DNA of 62,064 bases from Ilumatobacteraceae bacterium (GCA_025463305.1 JAOBWK010000101.1:1-62064); one strand, 5' to 3'; positions 1 to 8,816 are shown, counted from the stretch's first letter. A program made the numbers and translations. Notes: generated by a model from the sequence alone, not told the origin.

Positions 1-368
1 CTGCAGCCGGCGACCTGATCGCCGAGAAGTACAACTTGGGCTACGGCAAGTCCGTCGCCCTGTTCGCCGGGTTGATCGCGCTGATCACCCTCGCTCACTT
101 CAAGTTCGGCCTCAACCCGATCCTCGCGTTCTGGTCGGCGTACGTGCTGACCCGCCCGCTCGGCGCGTCGATCGGCGACCTGATGTCGCAGCCTCGCCAG
201 ATCGCCGCCGATGCCGATCCCGGCACGGGCAAGGGCTTCGGGCTCGGCACCACCGGCACCAGCGTGGTGTTCCTCGCCCTGATCCTCGTGGTGGTCGTCA
301 TCATGACCCAGCAACAACGCCGCAAGGCCACGACCCTCGGCACGGTCGGCGGCGAGATCGGCGCATAA
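1..368 (+). CDS. C-terminal part of a COG4705-like integral membrane protein (cut by window edge)
   Basis: The frame is open from the window edge (codons in register from base 3) to TAA at 366-368, so only about the last 121 residues are seen and the start lies outside. Two hydrophobic stretches flank the segment RPLGASIGDLMSQP, and the visible N-terminus reads AAGDL. This repeated pattern of hydrophobic helices with Gly-Asp-Leu motifs is what I know from the uncharacterised COG4705 membrane-anchored family. The end is a third helix (VVFLALILVVVVIM) followed by a basic cytoplasmic tail. The role is unknown. The next gene starts 10 bases downstream on the same strand, so co-transcription is possible. 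Confidence 0.7.
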   Translation, partial: AAGDLIAEKYNLGYGKSVALFAGLIALITLAHFKFGLNPILAFWSAYVLTRPLGASIGDLMSQPRQIAADADPGTGKGFGLGTTGTSVVFLALILVVVVIMTQQQRRKATTLGTVGGEIGA

Positions 369-377
369 CCTCGGCGG

Positions 378-1229
378 GTGAGCAGCTACCCACCGGACGA
401 TCACCTGCTGCGCGATCTCGGCATCGTCTCGCAGCGGATGTCGACGACGCGGACGTTGAGCGCGATGCGGATCGGCGACGGCAACCTCGACCGGTCGGGT
501 CGTCCGCAGATCGGGGTGCTGTCGGCGTTCGTCGACATCAACGCCGCGCAGGTCGCGCTGCTGTCCGCACAACCGCGGTGGACCACCACGGTGGGCCTGT
601 CGATCCACGCCACCGGTCGACACGCATCCGGTTCGTTGCTGGCCGAGGCGCAGCTCGTGCGCAACGGCTGGAACCTGGTGGTGGTGCGGGCCGAGGTGTT
701 CGACGGTGACGACGCGGACGTGGATGCGCTGCTCGACGACGCGATCGAGCGACCGGCCGGCGATGCGGGTCGGACGCGCGTTGCGTCCGCACTGCTCACG
801 TTCGGGCGGATCCCGGCCGAGGCGTCGGTCTCGTCGGCCGGCTTCGATCCGTCGTCGTCGCCGATCCGCTCACGGCTCGACTCGATCGTCCCGCCCCGGC
901 CGGGCACCCTGATCGAGCGGATGGACGCCCGGATGGTCTCGCCCGGCAACCTCACGATGGAGCCGTCCGGCTACGTCACGAACAGCTTCGGCACCGTCAC
1001 CGGCGGTGTGTACGGGATGCTGTTCCAGGCGACCGCGGAGTCAGCGGCGACGGACCTCGTCGCCACCGATGTCGAGGTCCAGTTCCTGAGCCAGTCGAAG
1101 TCCGGACCGGTGACGGTCACCGCGTGCCCGGTTCGCGTGGGCGCCGCCTCGGCGATGTTCGACCTCGAGTCGCGCGTCGGCGAGCGGGTGCTCGCCGTGG
1201 GCGCGGTGACCCTCGGGCAGGTTGAGTAA
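378..1229 (+). CDS. double-hotdog acyl-CoA thioesterase-like protein
   Basis: A 283-residue protein from a GTG start. Two similar halves are visible. Residues about 30-150 carry GVLSAFVDINAAQVALLS and a strand-rich stretch, and about 175-280 carry NSFGTVTGGVYGMLFQAT followed by VTACPVRVGAASAMFDLES. The GG[VT]xGxL/F helix start and the terminal beta-strands are what duplicated PaaI-type hotdog thioesterases look like. Such proteins hydrolyse acyl-CoA thioesters in the cytosol, but the substrate cannot be read from sequence. The catalytic Asp/Asn positions are not certain, so thioesterase activity is inferred from fold pattern only. A non-catalytic hotdog protein is possible. Confidence 0.65.
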   Translation: MSSYPPDDHLLRDLGIVSQRMSTTRTLSAMRIGDGNLDRSGRPQIGVLSAFVDINAAQVALLSAQPRWTTTVGLSIHATGRHASGSLLAEAQLVRNGWNLVVVRAEVFDGDDADVDALLDDAIERPAGDAGRTRVASALLTFGRIPAEASVSSAGFDPSSSPIRSRLDSIVPPRPGTLIERMDARMVSPGNLTMEPSGYVTNSFGTVTGGVYGMLFQATAESAATDLVATDVEVQFLSQSKSGPVTVTACPVRVGAASAMFDLESRVGERVLAVGAVTLGQVE

Positions 1230-1322
1230 GGATTGCTCTGTCCGGCATCGAGGTGTCGGTGCATCGTGTCGGTTCGGTGCGTGGCTCTCGGTGAGTCGCG
1301 CCGACGAAGGGACCGACAATCC

Positions 1323-2051
1323 GTGCACGACCACCTGAACCCTGGTGCGATGATCGCGACGGTCGCGTCCACGCGAGCCTCTCCGACCATCGCGATCGTC
1401 GTCCTGGCGGTCACGATGGTCTGCCTGCCGATCCCGTTCATCCTGCGCAACGGCGCCGTCAAGCGGGCCGCGCGGACGGACGCAGCTGCGGACCGGATCG
1501 CCACATCCCTGGGCGTCGAACGCTCGACGGGGCTGTCGATCCCCGGGCCGTACGGGTTCGAGATGCTCGGCCAGGGGACGGTCATCGAACGTTTCACGCG
1601 CATGACCGGCCCGCGTCAGCCGATGGTGTCGATCGTGCAGTTCGGCGAGCGCACCGCGGTGCAGCGCAACGGAGGCAGCCACTTCGAGACGGTCTACCGC
1701 ACCCGGATGTGCGGCACGGTCGCCGTTCGTCATGACCTTCCGTCGGTCCGCTGGTGGCCACGGGCGTACCTGGCCGAGCTCGGTCGCCCGGTCAGCGGTC
1801 TCGAGATCTGGTCCGGGGTGGCCGCGTTCGATGCGATGTGGTCGGTGCACACCGATGCACCGGACAGGGCCGCGCCGCTGCTGACGCCGGATCTGACCGG
1901 GTGGTTCGTCGGCCTCGGCGGGGCGAGCTGCACGGTGCGGTTCGAGATGCACGCCGGAGAGCTGCTCGGCGTCGTCACCACCGCCGAGTACGACCTCGTC
2001 GGCCCGATCCTCGACGCAGTCGTCGGCCTCGCGACGCGACTGCCTACCTGA
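1323..2051 (+). CDS. hypothetical protein with one N-terminal membrane helix
   Basis: A 242-residue protein from the GTG at 1323, which has a GAAGGGA stretch about 12 bases upstream; an ATG at 1350 is the alternative. One hydrophobic helix (IAIVVLAVTMVCLPIPFIL) near the N-terminus is followed by a basic segment and then about 180 soluble residues with alternating strands and several WF/W motifs. I recognise no domain. The orientation suggests a single-pass membrane-anchored protein. Its stop lies 19 bases before the globin start, so the two may share a transcript. Confidence 0.6.
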   Translation: MHDHLNPGAMIATVASTRASPTIAIVVLAVTMVCLPIPFILRNGAVKRAARTDAAADRIATSLGVERSTGLSIPGPYGFEMLGQGTVIERFTRMTGPRQPMVSIVQFGERTAVQRNGGSHFETVYRTRMCGTVAVRHDLPSVRWWPRAYLAELGRPVSGLEIWSGVAAFDAMWSVHTDAPDRAAPLLTPDLTGWFVGLGGASCTVRFEMHAGELLGVVTTAEYDLVGPILDAVVGLATRLPT

Positions 2052-2070
2052 GCGCGCGAGGATCGATCCC

Positions 2071-2526
2071 GTGGAGAGCGTGTTCGAGGCAGCCGGTGGG
2101 TCCGGCGGACTGAGTCGCCTGGCCGAAGCATGGCACCATCGGGTGATGGACGACGAGATCGTCAGCCACGCGTTCAGCCACGGCGTCCACCCGGATCACG
2201 TCGAGCGGCTCGCCGCCTACTGGGCCGAGGCGCTCGGCGGCCCGGTCGCGTACTCGGCCGTCATCGGTGACGAGACCACCGTGGTGCGGATGCACAGCGG
2301 CAACGGGGGACCGCACGTCGAGATGGACGAACGGGCGATCGCGTGCTTCGACGATGCCTTGGGCGATGTCGGTGTAGCGGTCGGATCGACGTTGTGGCAG
2401 GTGCTCCACGACTACTTCGCATGGGCCACCACGACCACCATGGCGCGCTACCAGGATTCGGCCGACGACGTGCCCGACGGGTTGGCGGTTCCGCGATGGT
2501 CGTGGGACGGCCTGCAGCCGGCCTGA
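2071..2526 (+). CDS. truncated haemoglobin (group II-like globin)
   Basis: A 151-residue protein (GTG start). It opens with EAAGGSGGLSRLAEAWHHRV and FSHGVHPDHVERLAAYWAEALGGP, which are the A/B and C/E helix signatures of group II truncated globins, and it continues with VVRMHSGNGGPHVEMDERAI around the proximal-histidine helix. Two-over-two globins bind haem and O2 or NO, and in actinobacteria they are usually linked to nitric-oxide or oxidative stress defence. The length is a little above the roughly 130 residues usual for the family because of a C-terminal tail. The haem ligand assignment (His in GPHVEM) is inferred by pattern. A strong hairpin follows the stop. Confidence 0.85.
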   Translation: MESVFEAAGGSGGLSRLAEAWHHRVMDDEIVSHAFSHGVHPDHVERLAAYWAEALGGPVAYSAVIGDETTVVRMHSGNGGPHVEMDERAIACFDDALGDVGVAVGSTLWQVLHDYFAWATTTTMARYQDSADDVPDGLAVPRWSWDGLQPA

Positions 2527-2577
2527 CCCCACGCCGCTGAGGGCGGCCGGCGTGGGGCGCCCGTGTCTACGGGCGTG
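2527..2577 (+). terminator. stem-loop terminator after the globin gene
   Basis: CCCCACGCCG (2527-2536) pairs perfectly with CGGCGTGGGG (2548-2557), a 10-bp stem with an 11-base loop starting right at the globin stop. A second short hairpin, CGCCCG with CGGGCG around a 6-base loop, follows at about 2559-2576. No U-tract is seen, which is common for actinobacterial terminators. Confidence 0.65.
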
Positions 2578-2594
2578 CGCCCCTGGGTAGCCGG

Positions 2595-3407
2595 GTGTTC
2601 GCCATGAGCCGTCCACTTCATCCCGTCGAAGGCCTCCGGCCGTCAGTCGTGCCATTGAGCCTGTCACTGCCCGAGATCGTCGTCGGGGTGCCGGCCTGCA
2701 ACGAGGAGCAACTCGTCGAGCGGTCGATCCGTTCGATCCTCGCCGCCGCCGACGCCGTCGCGTCGCGCGCAACCGTGCGCGTCGTCGTCGCATGTGACGA
2801 CTGCGTCGACGAGACCGTGGCGATCGTCGCGCGGATGGCCGTCGCCGACGACCGGCTCGACGTGATCGTCGGGACGTGGCGCAGCGCAGGTGCCTGTCGG
2901 TCTGCGGCCATCGAGGCCGGGCTGCAGTTCGCCGGCCTGGCGCGTCACGACGACGCGAACGTGTGGATCGCCACCACCGACGCCGACACCGTGGTGCCGG
3001 AGGACTGGCTGGTCGAACACCTCGGCTCCTGGGCAGTCGGGGACCACGCGATCGCCGGCATCGTCCAGCTGCTCGCCGACGATGCGTTGACCGCTGCGGT
3101 GGCGACCTCGTTCCGGGCCAACTACGCCGTGGGCGCCGACACCCACTCCCACGTTCACGGCGCGAACCTCGGCGTCCGTGCCGATGCCTACCGCAGCGTG
3201 GGCGGGTTCCCGAGCATCACCCTGTCGGAGGACCATGCGCTCTGGCGAGCGCTGCTCGCCGCCGGTTTCCGCTGCCGATCGTCGGTGGCGCTGTGGGTGT
3301 CGACCAGCGGACGGTTGGTCAGCCGGGCACCCGGTGGCTTCGCCGACACGCTGGCCGGTGCCCTGGGCGCCGCCGGCGTCGCCGAGGCAGAGGGGTTCTG
3401 CGCATGA
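2595..3407 (+). CDS. family 2 glycosyltransferase (first gene of an overlapping four-gene cluster)
   Basis: About 270 residues. The GT-A fold is evident: PEIVVGVPACNEEQLVERSI at the nucleotide-binding start (residue about 26), TTDADTVVPEDWL as the metal-binding D-x-D region, and SEDHALWRALLAAGF as the acceptor-side ED motif. Such enzymes move a sugar from an NDP-sugar to an acceptor in the cytosol or at the membrane; no membrane helix is visible. GTG 2595 and ATG 2604 are both possible starts. The stop overlaps the next start as ATGA (3404-3407), so translation is coupled to the PIG-L gene. The acceptor is unknown. Confidence 0.85.
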   Translation: MFAMSRPLHPVEGLRPSVVPLSLSLPEIVVGVPACNEEQLVERSIRSILAAADAVASRATVRVVVACDDCVDETVAIVARMAVADDRLDVIVGTWRSAGACRSAAIEAGLQFAGLARHDDANVWIATTDADTVVPEDWLVEHLGSWAVGDHAIAGIVQLLADDALTAAVATSFRANYAVGADTHSHVHGANLGVRADAYRSVGGFPSITLSEDHALWRALLAAGFRCRSSVALWVSTSGRLVSRAPGGFADTLAGALGAAGVAEAEGFCA

Positions 3408-4111
3408 TGCCGACGATCGACCTGGCCCTCGCCGGACCGACGGAGCAGGCGTGGGACGAGGTGTGTTCGACGCTCCCGTCGTTCGAGTGGCCCGGATGCG
3501 ATCGCCTCGTGGTGGTCAGCCCACATCCCGACGACGAGACGCTCGGTGCCGGCGGGCTCATCGCGACGGCGGTGCAGCGTGGTCTCCCCGTCACGGTGCT
3601 CGCGGTCACCGACGGTGAGGCGGCGTCACCCGCACCCGATCTGGCCGACGTCCGCGCCGCCGAGCTGGCCGGGGCGCTCGGGACCCTCGGTCCGGCGGGC
3701 TCGATCGAGCATCGTCGCCTGCGCTTCCCCGACGGAGCGCTGGCCGGATCCGTCGACGCGCTCGTCGAGGTGCTCGGCACCCACCTTCGTCGGACCGATC
3801 TGGTCGTGTGCCCATTGGTCGACGACGGGCATCCGGACCACAGCGCGGTGTGCGATGCCGCGACCCGGAGTGCGCACGCCGTCGGCGCCGAGGTGCACTG
3901 GTTCCCGGTGTGGGCCTGGCACTGCCACGATCCCGAACGCTCACGACTGCGGAACGCTTGCAGGCTCGAGCTGGCGCCGGCCACTCGGTCGCGCAAGCGT
4001 CGCGCGATGGCGAGCTACGTCTCGCAGCTCGAGGGGGATGAGCCAGTCGTGCCGACGAGGATGCTCGCCCGGCTCGACCGTCCGTACGAGGTGCTGGTGA
4101 CCCCGTGGTGA
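3404..4111 (+). CDS. PIG-L/LmbE-type zinc deacetylase
   Basis: A 235-residue protein starting at ATG 3404 inside the upstream stop. The zinc motif PHPDDETLGAGG (about residues 44-55) and the second ligand motif DDGHPDHSAV (about 142-151) are intact, as required for N-acetyl-sugar deacetylases such as MshB and PIG-L enzymes. It sits between a glycosyltransferase and a methyltransferase with overlapping reading frames, so the likely job is to deacetylate a sugar made or transferred by the GT2 enzyme. Mycothiol deacetylase is a possible alternative. The MshB-type gene context is absent, so I prefer a role in the local pathway. Confidence 0.85.
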   Translation: MMPTIDLALAGPTEQAWDEVCSTLPSFEWPGCDRLVVVSPHPDDETLGAGGLIATAVQRGLPVTVLAVTDGEAASPAPDLADVRAAELAGALGTLGPAGSIEHRRLRFPDGALAGSVDALVEVLGTHLRRTDLVVCPLVDDGHPDHSAVCDAATRSAHAVGAEVHWFPVWAWHCHDPERSRLRNACRLELAPATRSRKRRAMASYVSQLEGDEPVVPTRMLARLDRPYEVLVTPW

Positions 4112-4695
4112 GGGTCGACCCATCGGCGTTCGACGAGATGTACCGCGAGACGGACGATCCGTGGGGCTTCGCGACCGCCGCCTACGAGTTGCAGCGTTAC
4201 GCCACCACCCTCGCATCGCTGGCGCGACCCCGCTACCGGCGCTGCTTCGAACCGGCCTGCGCGATCGGCGTGCTCACCGAGGGCCTGGCGGCGCGTGCGG
4301 ATCACGTCGTCGCGTGCGACGGCTCGACGAACGCCATCGATCAGGCGGTCCACCGGCTGGCCGAGGTCGACAACGTCGATCTGCTCGTCGCGGCGATCCC
4401 GGAGTGGTGGCCGACCGGCACCTTCGACCTGATCGTGCTGTCCGAGCTCGGCTACTACTGGGACGCACAGGGATGGGCCGGGGTCATCGATCGATGCCGC
4501 GAGTCGCTGACGGACGGGGGCGAGGTGATCGCCGTGCACTGGCTCGGCTCGTCGCCGGACCACGTCACCAACGGCCGCGACGTGCACGAGCAGTTGATCG
4601 AGCGCCTCGGCGCGTCGGACCTGCACCTCGAGCGCGTCGACGAGGCGAAGGACGGCTTCGTGCTCGATCGCTGGAGCGTGGTGCGTCGTGGATGA
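4105..4695 (+). CDS. NodS-like SAM-dependent methyltransferase
   Basis: A 196-residue protein with a double GTG start (4105 or 4108) overlapping the PIG-L stop by several bases. DPWGFATAAYELQRYATT precedes motif I, FEPACAIGVLTEGLA, and the post-I acidic motif VVACDGSTNAI. This arrangement matches the NodS family, which N-methylates deacetylated chito-oligosaccharide in rhizobial Nod-factor synthesis. Placed directly after a deacetylase, N-methylation of the freed amine is the natural inference, but the substrate is not known. It overlaps the following acyl-CoA dehydrogenase-like gene by 8 bases. Confidence 0.8.
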   Translation: MVRVDPSAFDEMYRETDDPWGFATAAYELQRYATTLASLARPRYRRCFEPACAIGVLTEGLAARADHVVACDGSTNAIDQAVHRLAEVDNVDLLVAAIPEWWPTGTFDLIVLSELGYYWDAQGWAGVIDRCRESLTDGGEVIAVHWLGSSPDHVTNGRDVHEQLIERLGASDLHLERVDEAKDGFVLDRWSVVRRG

Positions 4696-5617
4696 CCTCG
4701 CACTCGCCGCTCTGCCGACCCCGGGTCGTGGCCGCACCACCGAGCGGTTCGCCGCGCTCTGGGAGCTGGCCGTCCGTTCGCCGACCACGGGCCGTCTCGG
4801 TGAGGCGCACCACGACGCGCTGGCGATCCTCGACGAGGCCGGGAGGTCGGCCGACGACTCGTTGCTCCACGCGGTCTGGGCCGCCGGTGGCCCGGATCCG
4901 CTTCGTCTGGAGACCGATGGCCGTCTGCGGCTGACGGGCACGAAGCACTGGTGCTCCGGTGCCGGCGTGGCGCAGCGTGCGCTCGTCACGGCCGAGCAGC
5001 TCGACGGGCGGGGCGCGCTCGTGCTCGTCGACCTCCGTCGCGACGGCATCGAGCTCGTCGCATCGGACTGGGTCAGTCCGGCGTTCGCCGGCCTCGACAC
5101 CCGGCCGGTGCACTTCGACCTCGACATCGCCGCCGACGACATCGTCGGTGTCGATGACTGGTACGTCCGGCGCTCGGGCTTCTGGCACGGCGCTGTTGGC
5201 GTGGCGGCGTGCTGGGCGGGCTGCATCGACGGGATCGTGGAACGCATGCGCTCGGGTTGGCGTGACGACCCGCACGCGCTTGGTCACCTGGGCGCGATCG
5301 ACGCCACGCTGTGGTCGCTCCACGCAGCCGTCGACGCCGCCGCCTTCGAGATCGACGCGGCCCCCGATGATGCGCTTGCAGCCCATGTCCGTGCGCTACG
5401 GGTGCGACATATCGTCGACCGCAGCGTGGGGGAGATGGCCGAGCGGCTCACCCGCGCGCTCGGCCCCGGTCCGCTCGCTCACCGGCCGGATGTGCACCTG
5501 CACCTCGCCGAGACCGAGCTGTACCGACGGCAGTGCCACGCCGAACGGGATCTCGAGGTGCTCGGTGGACTCGCGCCGGTCAGCCCTCCGGTTGCCCCTT
5601 CTCGCCCGCCGCGTTGA
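4688..5617 (+). CDS. acyl-CoA dehydrogenase-like flavoprotein, short
   Basis: A 309-residue protein from GTG 4688. The middle domain signature GRLRLTGTKHWCSGAG (about residues 77-92) and the beta-domain that follows are typical of acyl-CoA dehydrogenases, and the C-terminal half is helical. Family members are normally 380-400 residues, and here the N-terminal helical domain is reduced, so the substrate range or even activity may differ. It is the last gene of the GT2/PIG-L/NodS cluster and overlaps the upstream gene. Its 3' end overlaps the convergent iron-permease gene by 38 bases. An oxidative step on an acyl or amine product of the cluster is an inference. Confidence 0.7.
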   Translation: MDDLALAALPTPGRGRTTERFAALWELAVRSPTTGRLGEAHHDALAILDEAGRSADDSLLHAVWAAGGPDPLRLETDGRLRLTGTKHWCSGAGVAQRALVTAEQLDGRGALVLVDLRRDGIELVASDWVSPAFAGLDTRPVHFDLDIAADDIVGVDDWYVRRSGFWHGAVGVAACWAGCIDGIVERMRSGWRDDPHALGHLGAIDATLWSLHAAVDAAAFEIDAAPDDALAAHVRALRVRHIVDRSVGEMAERLTRALGPGPLAHRPDVHLHLAETELYRRQCHAERDLEVLGGLAPVSPPVAPSRPPR

Positions 5618-6029
5618 CGCGGTCTGCGACGCTATTCCGGGACAGCTCGTCGAGCTGCTCGTCGTTGGTCTGCTCGACGGCGATCAGCTGGTTGTCGGCC
5701 TGGGCCGAGGCCCGGATCAGCTCGTCGAGCTTGCGCTGCGTCGCGGCCGTCTGGCGATCCTGGGTGTGCAGGATCACGAACACCATCACGAAGGTGACCG
5801 ATCCGGTGACGCTGTACAGCGTCGTCTGCCACCAGCGCGGGAACCGGTCCACCACCCCGACGACGAGCCAGACGATCGCGAGCACAGCGGACGCGACGCC
5901 GAGCTCGGCCTGCGCGGCGATCGCGCCGATCCGGTGCAGGACCCGACTCGTCCAGTGTCGGCGTTCCCAGGCCGAGGCGTACTCGGCAGCGGTGAGGGTG
6001 CGCAGCCGCGAGCGGACCGCGCCGCTCAT
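5580..6029 (-). CDS. low-affinity iron permease family membrane protein
   Basis: A 149-residue protein with two hydrophobic helices (ELGVASAVLAIVWLVVGVVD and a second around VTFVMVFVILHTQ). It is followed by the family hallmark: HTQDRQTAATQRKLDELIRA and then NQLIAVEQ. This is the PF04120 low-affinity iron/zinc permease pattern, known in fungi as Fet4-like and common in bacteria as a short protein with unproven transport activity. The C-terminus overlaps the convergent acyl-CoA dehydrogenase-like gene. Membrane location is clear; metal transport is inferred from family naming. Confidence 0.8.
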   Translation of the reverse strand: MSGAVRSRLRTLTAAEYASAWERRHWTSRVLHRIGAIAAQAELGVASAVLAIVWLVVGVVDRFPRWWQTTLYSVTGSVTFVMVFVILHTQDRQTAATQRKLDELIRASAQADNQLIAVEQTNDEQLDELSRNSVADRVNAAGEKGQPEG

Positions 6030-6133
6030 CGTCGGGATCCGAGCGGGCGGCTCGCGCGGTCGTCGGTCGATCGGGACGGCATGTCCGTCTGTTGCCCGTT
6101 CCGGTGCCGAGCAGACCTCGGCACCGGACGGGA

Positions 6134-7576
6134 TCAGGATGGATAGATGATCGACTGGTACTCGGTGTACGCGTCGAGGCCCTCGGGGCCGAGCTCGCGG
6201 CCGAGGCCGGACTTCTTGAACCCACCGAAAGGGCTGTTGAAGTCGAGCAGCATCGACGAGTTGATCGGCACCGTGCCGGTGCGCAGCCGAGCGGCGAGCT
6301 TCGCGCCGTGCTCGACATCACCGGTCCAGATCGAACCGGAGAGCCCGAAGTCGGAGTCGTTGGCGATGCGCACGGCCTCGTCCTCTGTGTCGTAGGGGAT
6401 GACGACGAGCACCGGTCCGAAGATCTCCTCGCGGGCGATGCGCATCGAGTTGTCGACATCGAAGAACACGGTGGGCTCGATGAACCAGCCCTTCTCCATG
6501 TGTGCCGGGGTGCCGCCGCCGACGGCCACCTTCGCGCCCTGCTCCTTGCCCGATTCGAGCAGCCCGACGATCTTGTCGCGCTGGCGCTGGGCCACCACCG
6601 GGCCGATCGCGGTGAGCGGATCGTTCGGGTCGCCGACGGGCATCGCGCCCACGCCACCGGCGAGCGCGTCGACGATCTCGGTGTAGCGCGAGCGAGGCGC
6701 GAGGATGCGGGTCTGCGCCGCGCAGGCCTGGCCGTTGTTGAGCAGGCCCGACATGATCAGGTTCTGCAGCTGGGCCTCGATGTCGACATCGTCGAGCACG
6801 ATCGCGGCCGACTTGCCGCCGAGCTCGAGCGTGACGCGCTTGATCTGCTCGCCGCAGATCGCGCCGATGCGCGCACCGGTCGCGGTGGAGCCGGTGAAGC
6901 TCACCTTGTCGATGCCCGGGTGCTGTACGAGGTACTCACTCGACTCGCGGGTGGCGGCGACGATGTTGATGACACCCGGCGGCAGGCCGGCATCGAGCAC
7001 CGCTTCAGCGAGCAGGTACGGGTCGAGCGCGGTCTCGGGCGCTGGCTTGAGCACCATCGTCGATCCCGAGGCGAGGCAGGGACCGAGCTTCATCGCCATG
7101 ATGAACAGCGGCACGTTCCACGGGGTGATGCCGGCACACACGCCCACTGGGGCCTTGCGGACCACCACCTTCTGGCCGAGCATGCCCGTGCGCTCGTCGC
7201 TGAACGCGTAGCTGCGGGCGATGCCGGCGAACGTGTCGAGCACCATCGTCGCCGCGTACACCTGGGTCATGATCGACTGCTGCGCCGGCGCGCCGTTCTC
7301 GTTGGTGACCACCTCGGCGATCTCCGCGGCGCGCTTCTGCAGCGCCTGCGACAGGGCGGTGATCGCGTCGGCGCGCTCGGCCGGCGTGGTGTTCGCCCAC
7401 GGTCCGCTCTCGAACGCCTCGCGTGACGAGGCGACGGCGCGGTCGATGTCGGCGGGCGCCGCATCGGGCGTACGTGCATACACCTCCTCCGTCGTCGGCG
7501 AGATCACATCGATGGTCGCGCCGGTGGCCGGCTCGACCCATTCGTTGCCGATGAACAGACGGTCTTTGATCTCCAC
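6134..7576 (-). CDS. NAD(P)-dependent aldehyde dehydrogenase
   Basis: A 480-residue protein starting at GTG 7576, chosen because GGAG sits 6 bases upstream; GTG 7588 is an alternative. Family landmarks are in order: ITPWNVPLFI near residue 150, FTGSTATGARIG for cofactor binding, LELGGKSAAIVLDD with the general-base Glu, NNGQACAAQTR with the catalytic Cys, and EEIFGPVLVV near 385. Length is standard. These enzymes oxidise aldehydes to acids in the cytosol. It lies 58 bases downstream of the ROK regulator on the same strand, so the regulator probably controls it as well as the divergent dioxygenase. Confidence 0.92.
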   Translation of the reverse strand: MEIKDRLFIGNEWVEPATGATIDVISPTTEEVYARTPDAAPADIDRAVASSREAFESGPWANTTPAERADAITALSQALQKRAAEIAEVVTNENGAPAQQSIMTQVYAATMVLDTFAGIARSYAFSDERTGMLGQKVVVRKAPVGVCAGITPWNVPLFIMAMKLGPCLASGSTMVLKPAPETALDPYLLAEAVLDAGLPPGVINIVAATRESSEYLVQHPGIDKVSFTGSTATGARIGAICGEQIKRVTLELGGKSAAIVLDDVDIEAQLQNLIMSGLLNNGQACAAQTRILAPRSRYTEIVDALAGGVGAMPVGDPNDPLTAIGPVVAQRQRDKIVGLLESGKEQGAKVAVGGGTPAHMEKGWFIEPTVFFDVDNSMRIAREEIFGPVLVVIPYDTEDEAVRIANDSDFGLSGSIWTGDVEHGAKLAARLRTGTVPINSSMLLDFNSPFGGFKKSGLGRELGPEGLDAYTEYQSIIYPS

Positions 7577-7634
7577 GATCAGCTCCACTTCCAGGTGCCG
7601 TGGCCGGGCGGGGGTCCCGGCTCCGGCGTCGACC

Positions 7635-8816
7635 CTACGTCGCCGGGTGCAGGGCCACCGGGTCGTCGATCGGGTTCCGCAGGAAACCGCCGAACGCCGT
7701 CTCGGCGGCACCGACGAGCGCCGATGTGTCACCGAGCGTGGCGCGCACGACATCGAGGCTCGGGGCGTGCGGAGCGAGCACCGCCTGCCGTGCCGAGGCC
7801 ACGACCTGAGCGGGGAACGCCTCGAGCAGGTCCCCGAGGAAGCCGCCGACCACGACCCGGCGCGGACCGAGCACGTTGACGAGCGAGCCGATGCCGCGGC
7901 CGAACCACGTCGCCACGTCGAGCGCAGCGGCCGTTGCGTTCGCGTCGCCGTTCCTCGCCCGTTCGAGCGTGGCCGTCGCGGATCCGCCCCTGCCCGCCTT
8001 GCCCGCCTTGCGCAGGAACGCTGCGGTGCCGATCTCGGTCTCCCAGCAGCCGATCGCTCCACAGCCACATGTCGTGCCCGTGGGGTTGACGCCCATGTGC
8101 CCCACCTCGCCGACGCTGCCCGCCACGCCGTTCGGAAGCTCGCCGGCATGGAGGATTCCGCCGCCGACCCCGCGCTCGGACGAGATGTAGAGGACCTCGT
8201 CGAAGCCGCGCGCTGCCCCACGGCGGTGCTCGCCGATGGCACCGACGGCCGCGTCGTTGCCGACGATGACCGCGACGCCGTCGACCCACGCTGCGTCGAG
8301 CACCGTCCCCGTCGGCCAGCCGATGTTCGGCGCAGCACTCAGCAGCCCCTGCCCGTCGACGGCGCCGTGGATCGCGGCGCAGCAACCGACCACTCGCGTG
8401 TCACTGCCCGCCGCGCGGACCATCGTCCGCGCACTGGTGCGGAGCGCGCCGAAGAAGCGGCCCGGCGTCATCTCGACCGAGCGGATCGGCAGGTCCGCGC
8501 GAGCGTGGATCCGCCCGCCGAAGCCGACGAGGGCGAGCTGGGTGCGATCGACGGCGATCTCGGCGGCGAGCGTGACGATCCGCTCGTTCGGGAACACCAT
8601 CGGCGACGGCCGCCCGCGCCCGTTCGTCGGCGGCGCGTCGGCTTCCACCACGACGCCGGCGCGTGCCAGCGACTCGATCAGCGACGCCGTGCTGCTCCGC
8701 GACGCGCCGACCCGGTCCGTGATGGCGGCCCGGCGGAGCGGCCCTTCTGCATGCAGCAACGTGACGACGCGACTCAGGCTGTTCCGTCGGACCTCGGCAC
8801 CGGACGTTCCGCGCAT
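7635..8816 (-). CDS. ROK family transcriptional repressor
   Basis: A 393-residue protein. The N-terminal winged helix (RRNSLSRVVTLLHAEGPLRR, then ASRSSTASLIESLARAGVV) is followed by the ROK sugar-kinase-like domain, with GVGGGILHAGEL and the zinc motif HMGVNPTGTTCGCGAIGCWE. ROK repressors usually bind a sugar or sugar phosphate and release DNA. The divergent intergenic region (8817-8889) contains a perfect 8-bp inverted repeat that is the obvious operator. Its neighbours, an aldehyde dehydrogenase and a phytanoyl-CoA dioxygenase, are the likely regulon. The effector is unknown. Confidence 0.92.
   Translation of the reverse strand: MRGTSGAEVRRNSLSRVVTLLHAEGPLRRAAITDRVGASRSSTASLIESLARAGVVVEADAPPTNGRGRPSPMVFPNERIVTLAAEIAVDRTQLALVGFGGRIHARADLPIRSVEMTPGRFFGALRTSARTMVRAAGSDTRVVGCCAAIHGAVDGQGLLSAAPNIGWPTGTVLDAAWVDGVAVIVGNDAAVGAIGEHRRGAARGFDEVLYISSERGVGGGILHAGELPNGVAGSVGEVGHMGVNPTGTTCGCGAIGCWETEIGTAAFLRKAGKAGRGGSATATLERARNGDANATAAALDVATWFGRGIGSLVNVLGPRRVVVGGFLGDLLEAFPAQVVASARQAVLAPHAPSLDVVRATLGDTSALVGAAETAFGGFLRNPIDDPVALHPAT

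Noticed and set aside
7577..8338. N-terminal extension of the aldehyde dehydrogenase frame by about 250 codons
   Set aside because: The extension is antisense-like Arg/Ser-rich sequence overlapping the ROK gene in another frame; the family start and ribosome site are at 7576.
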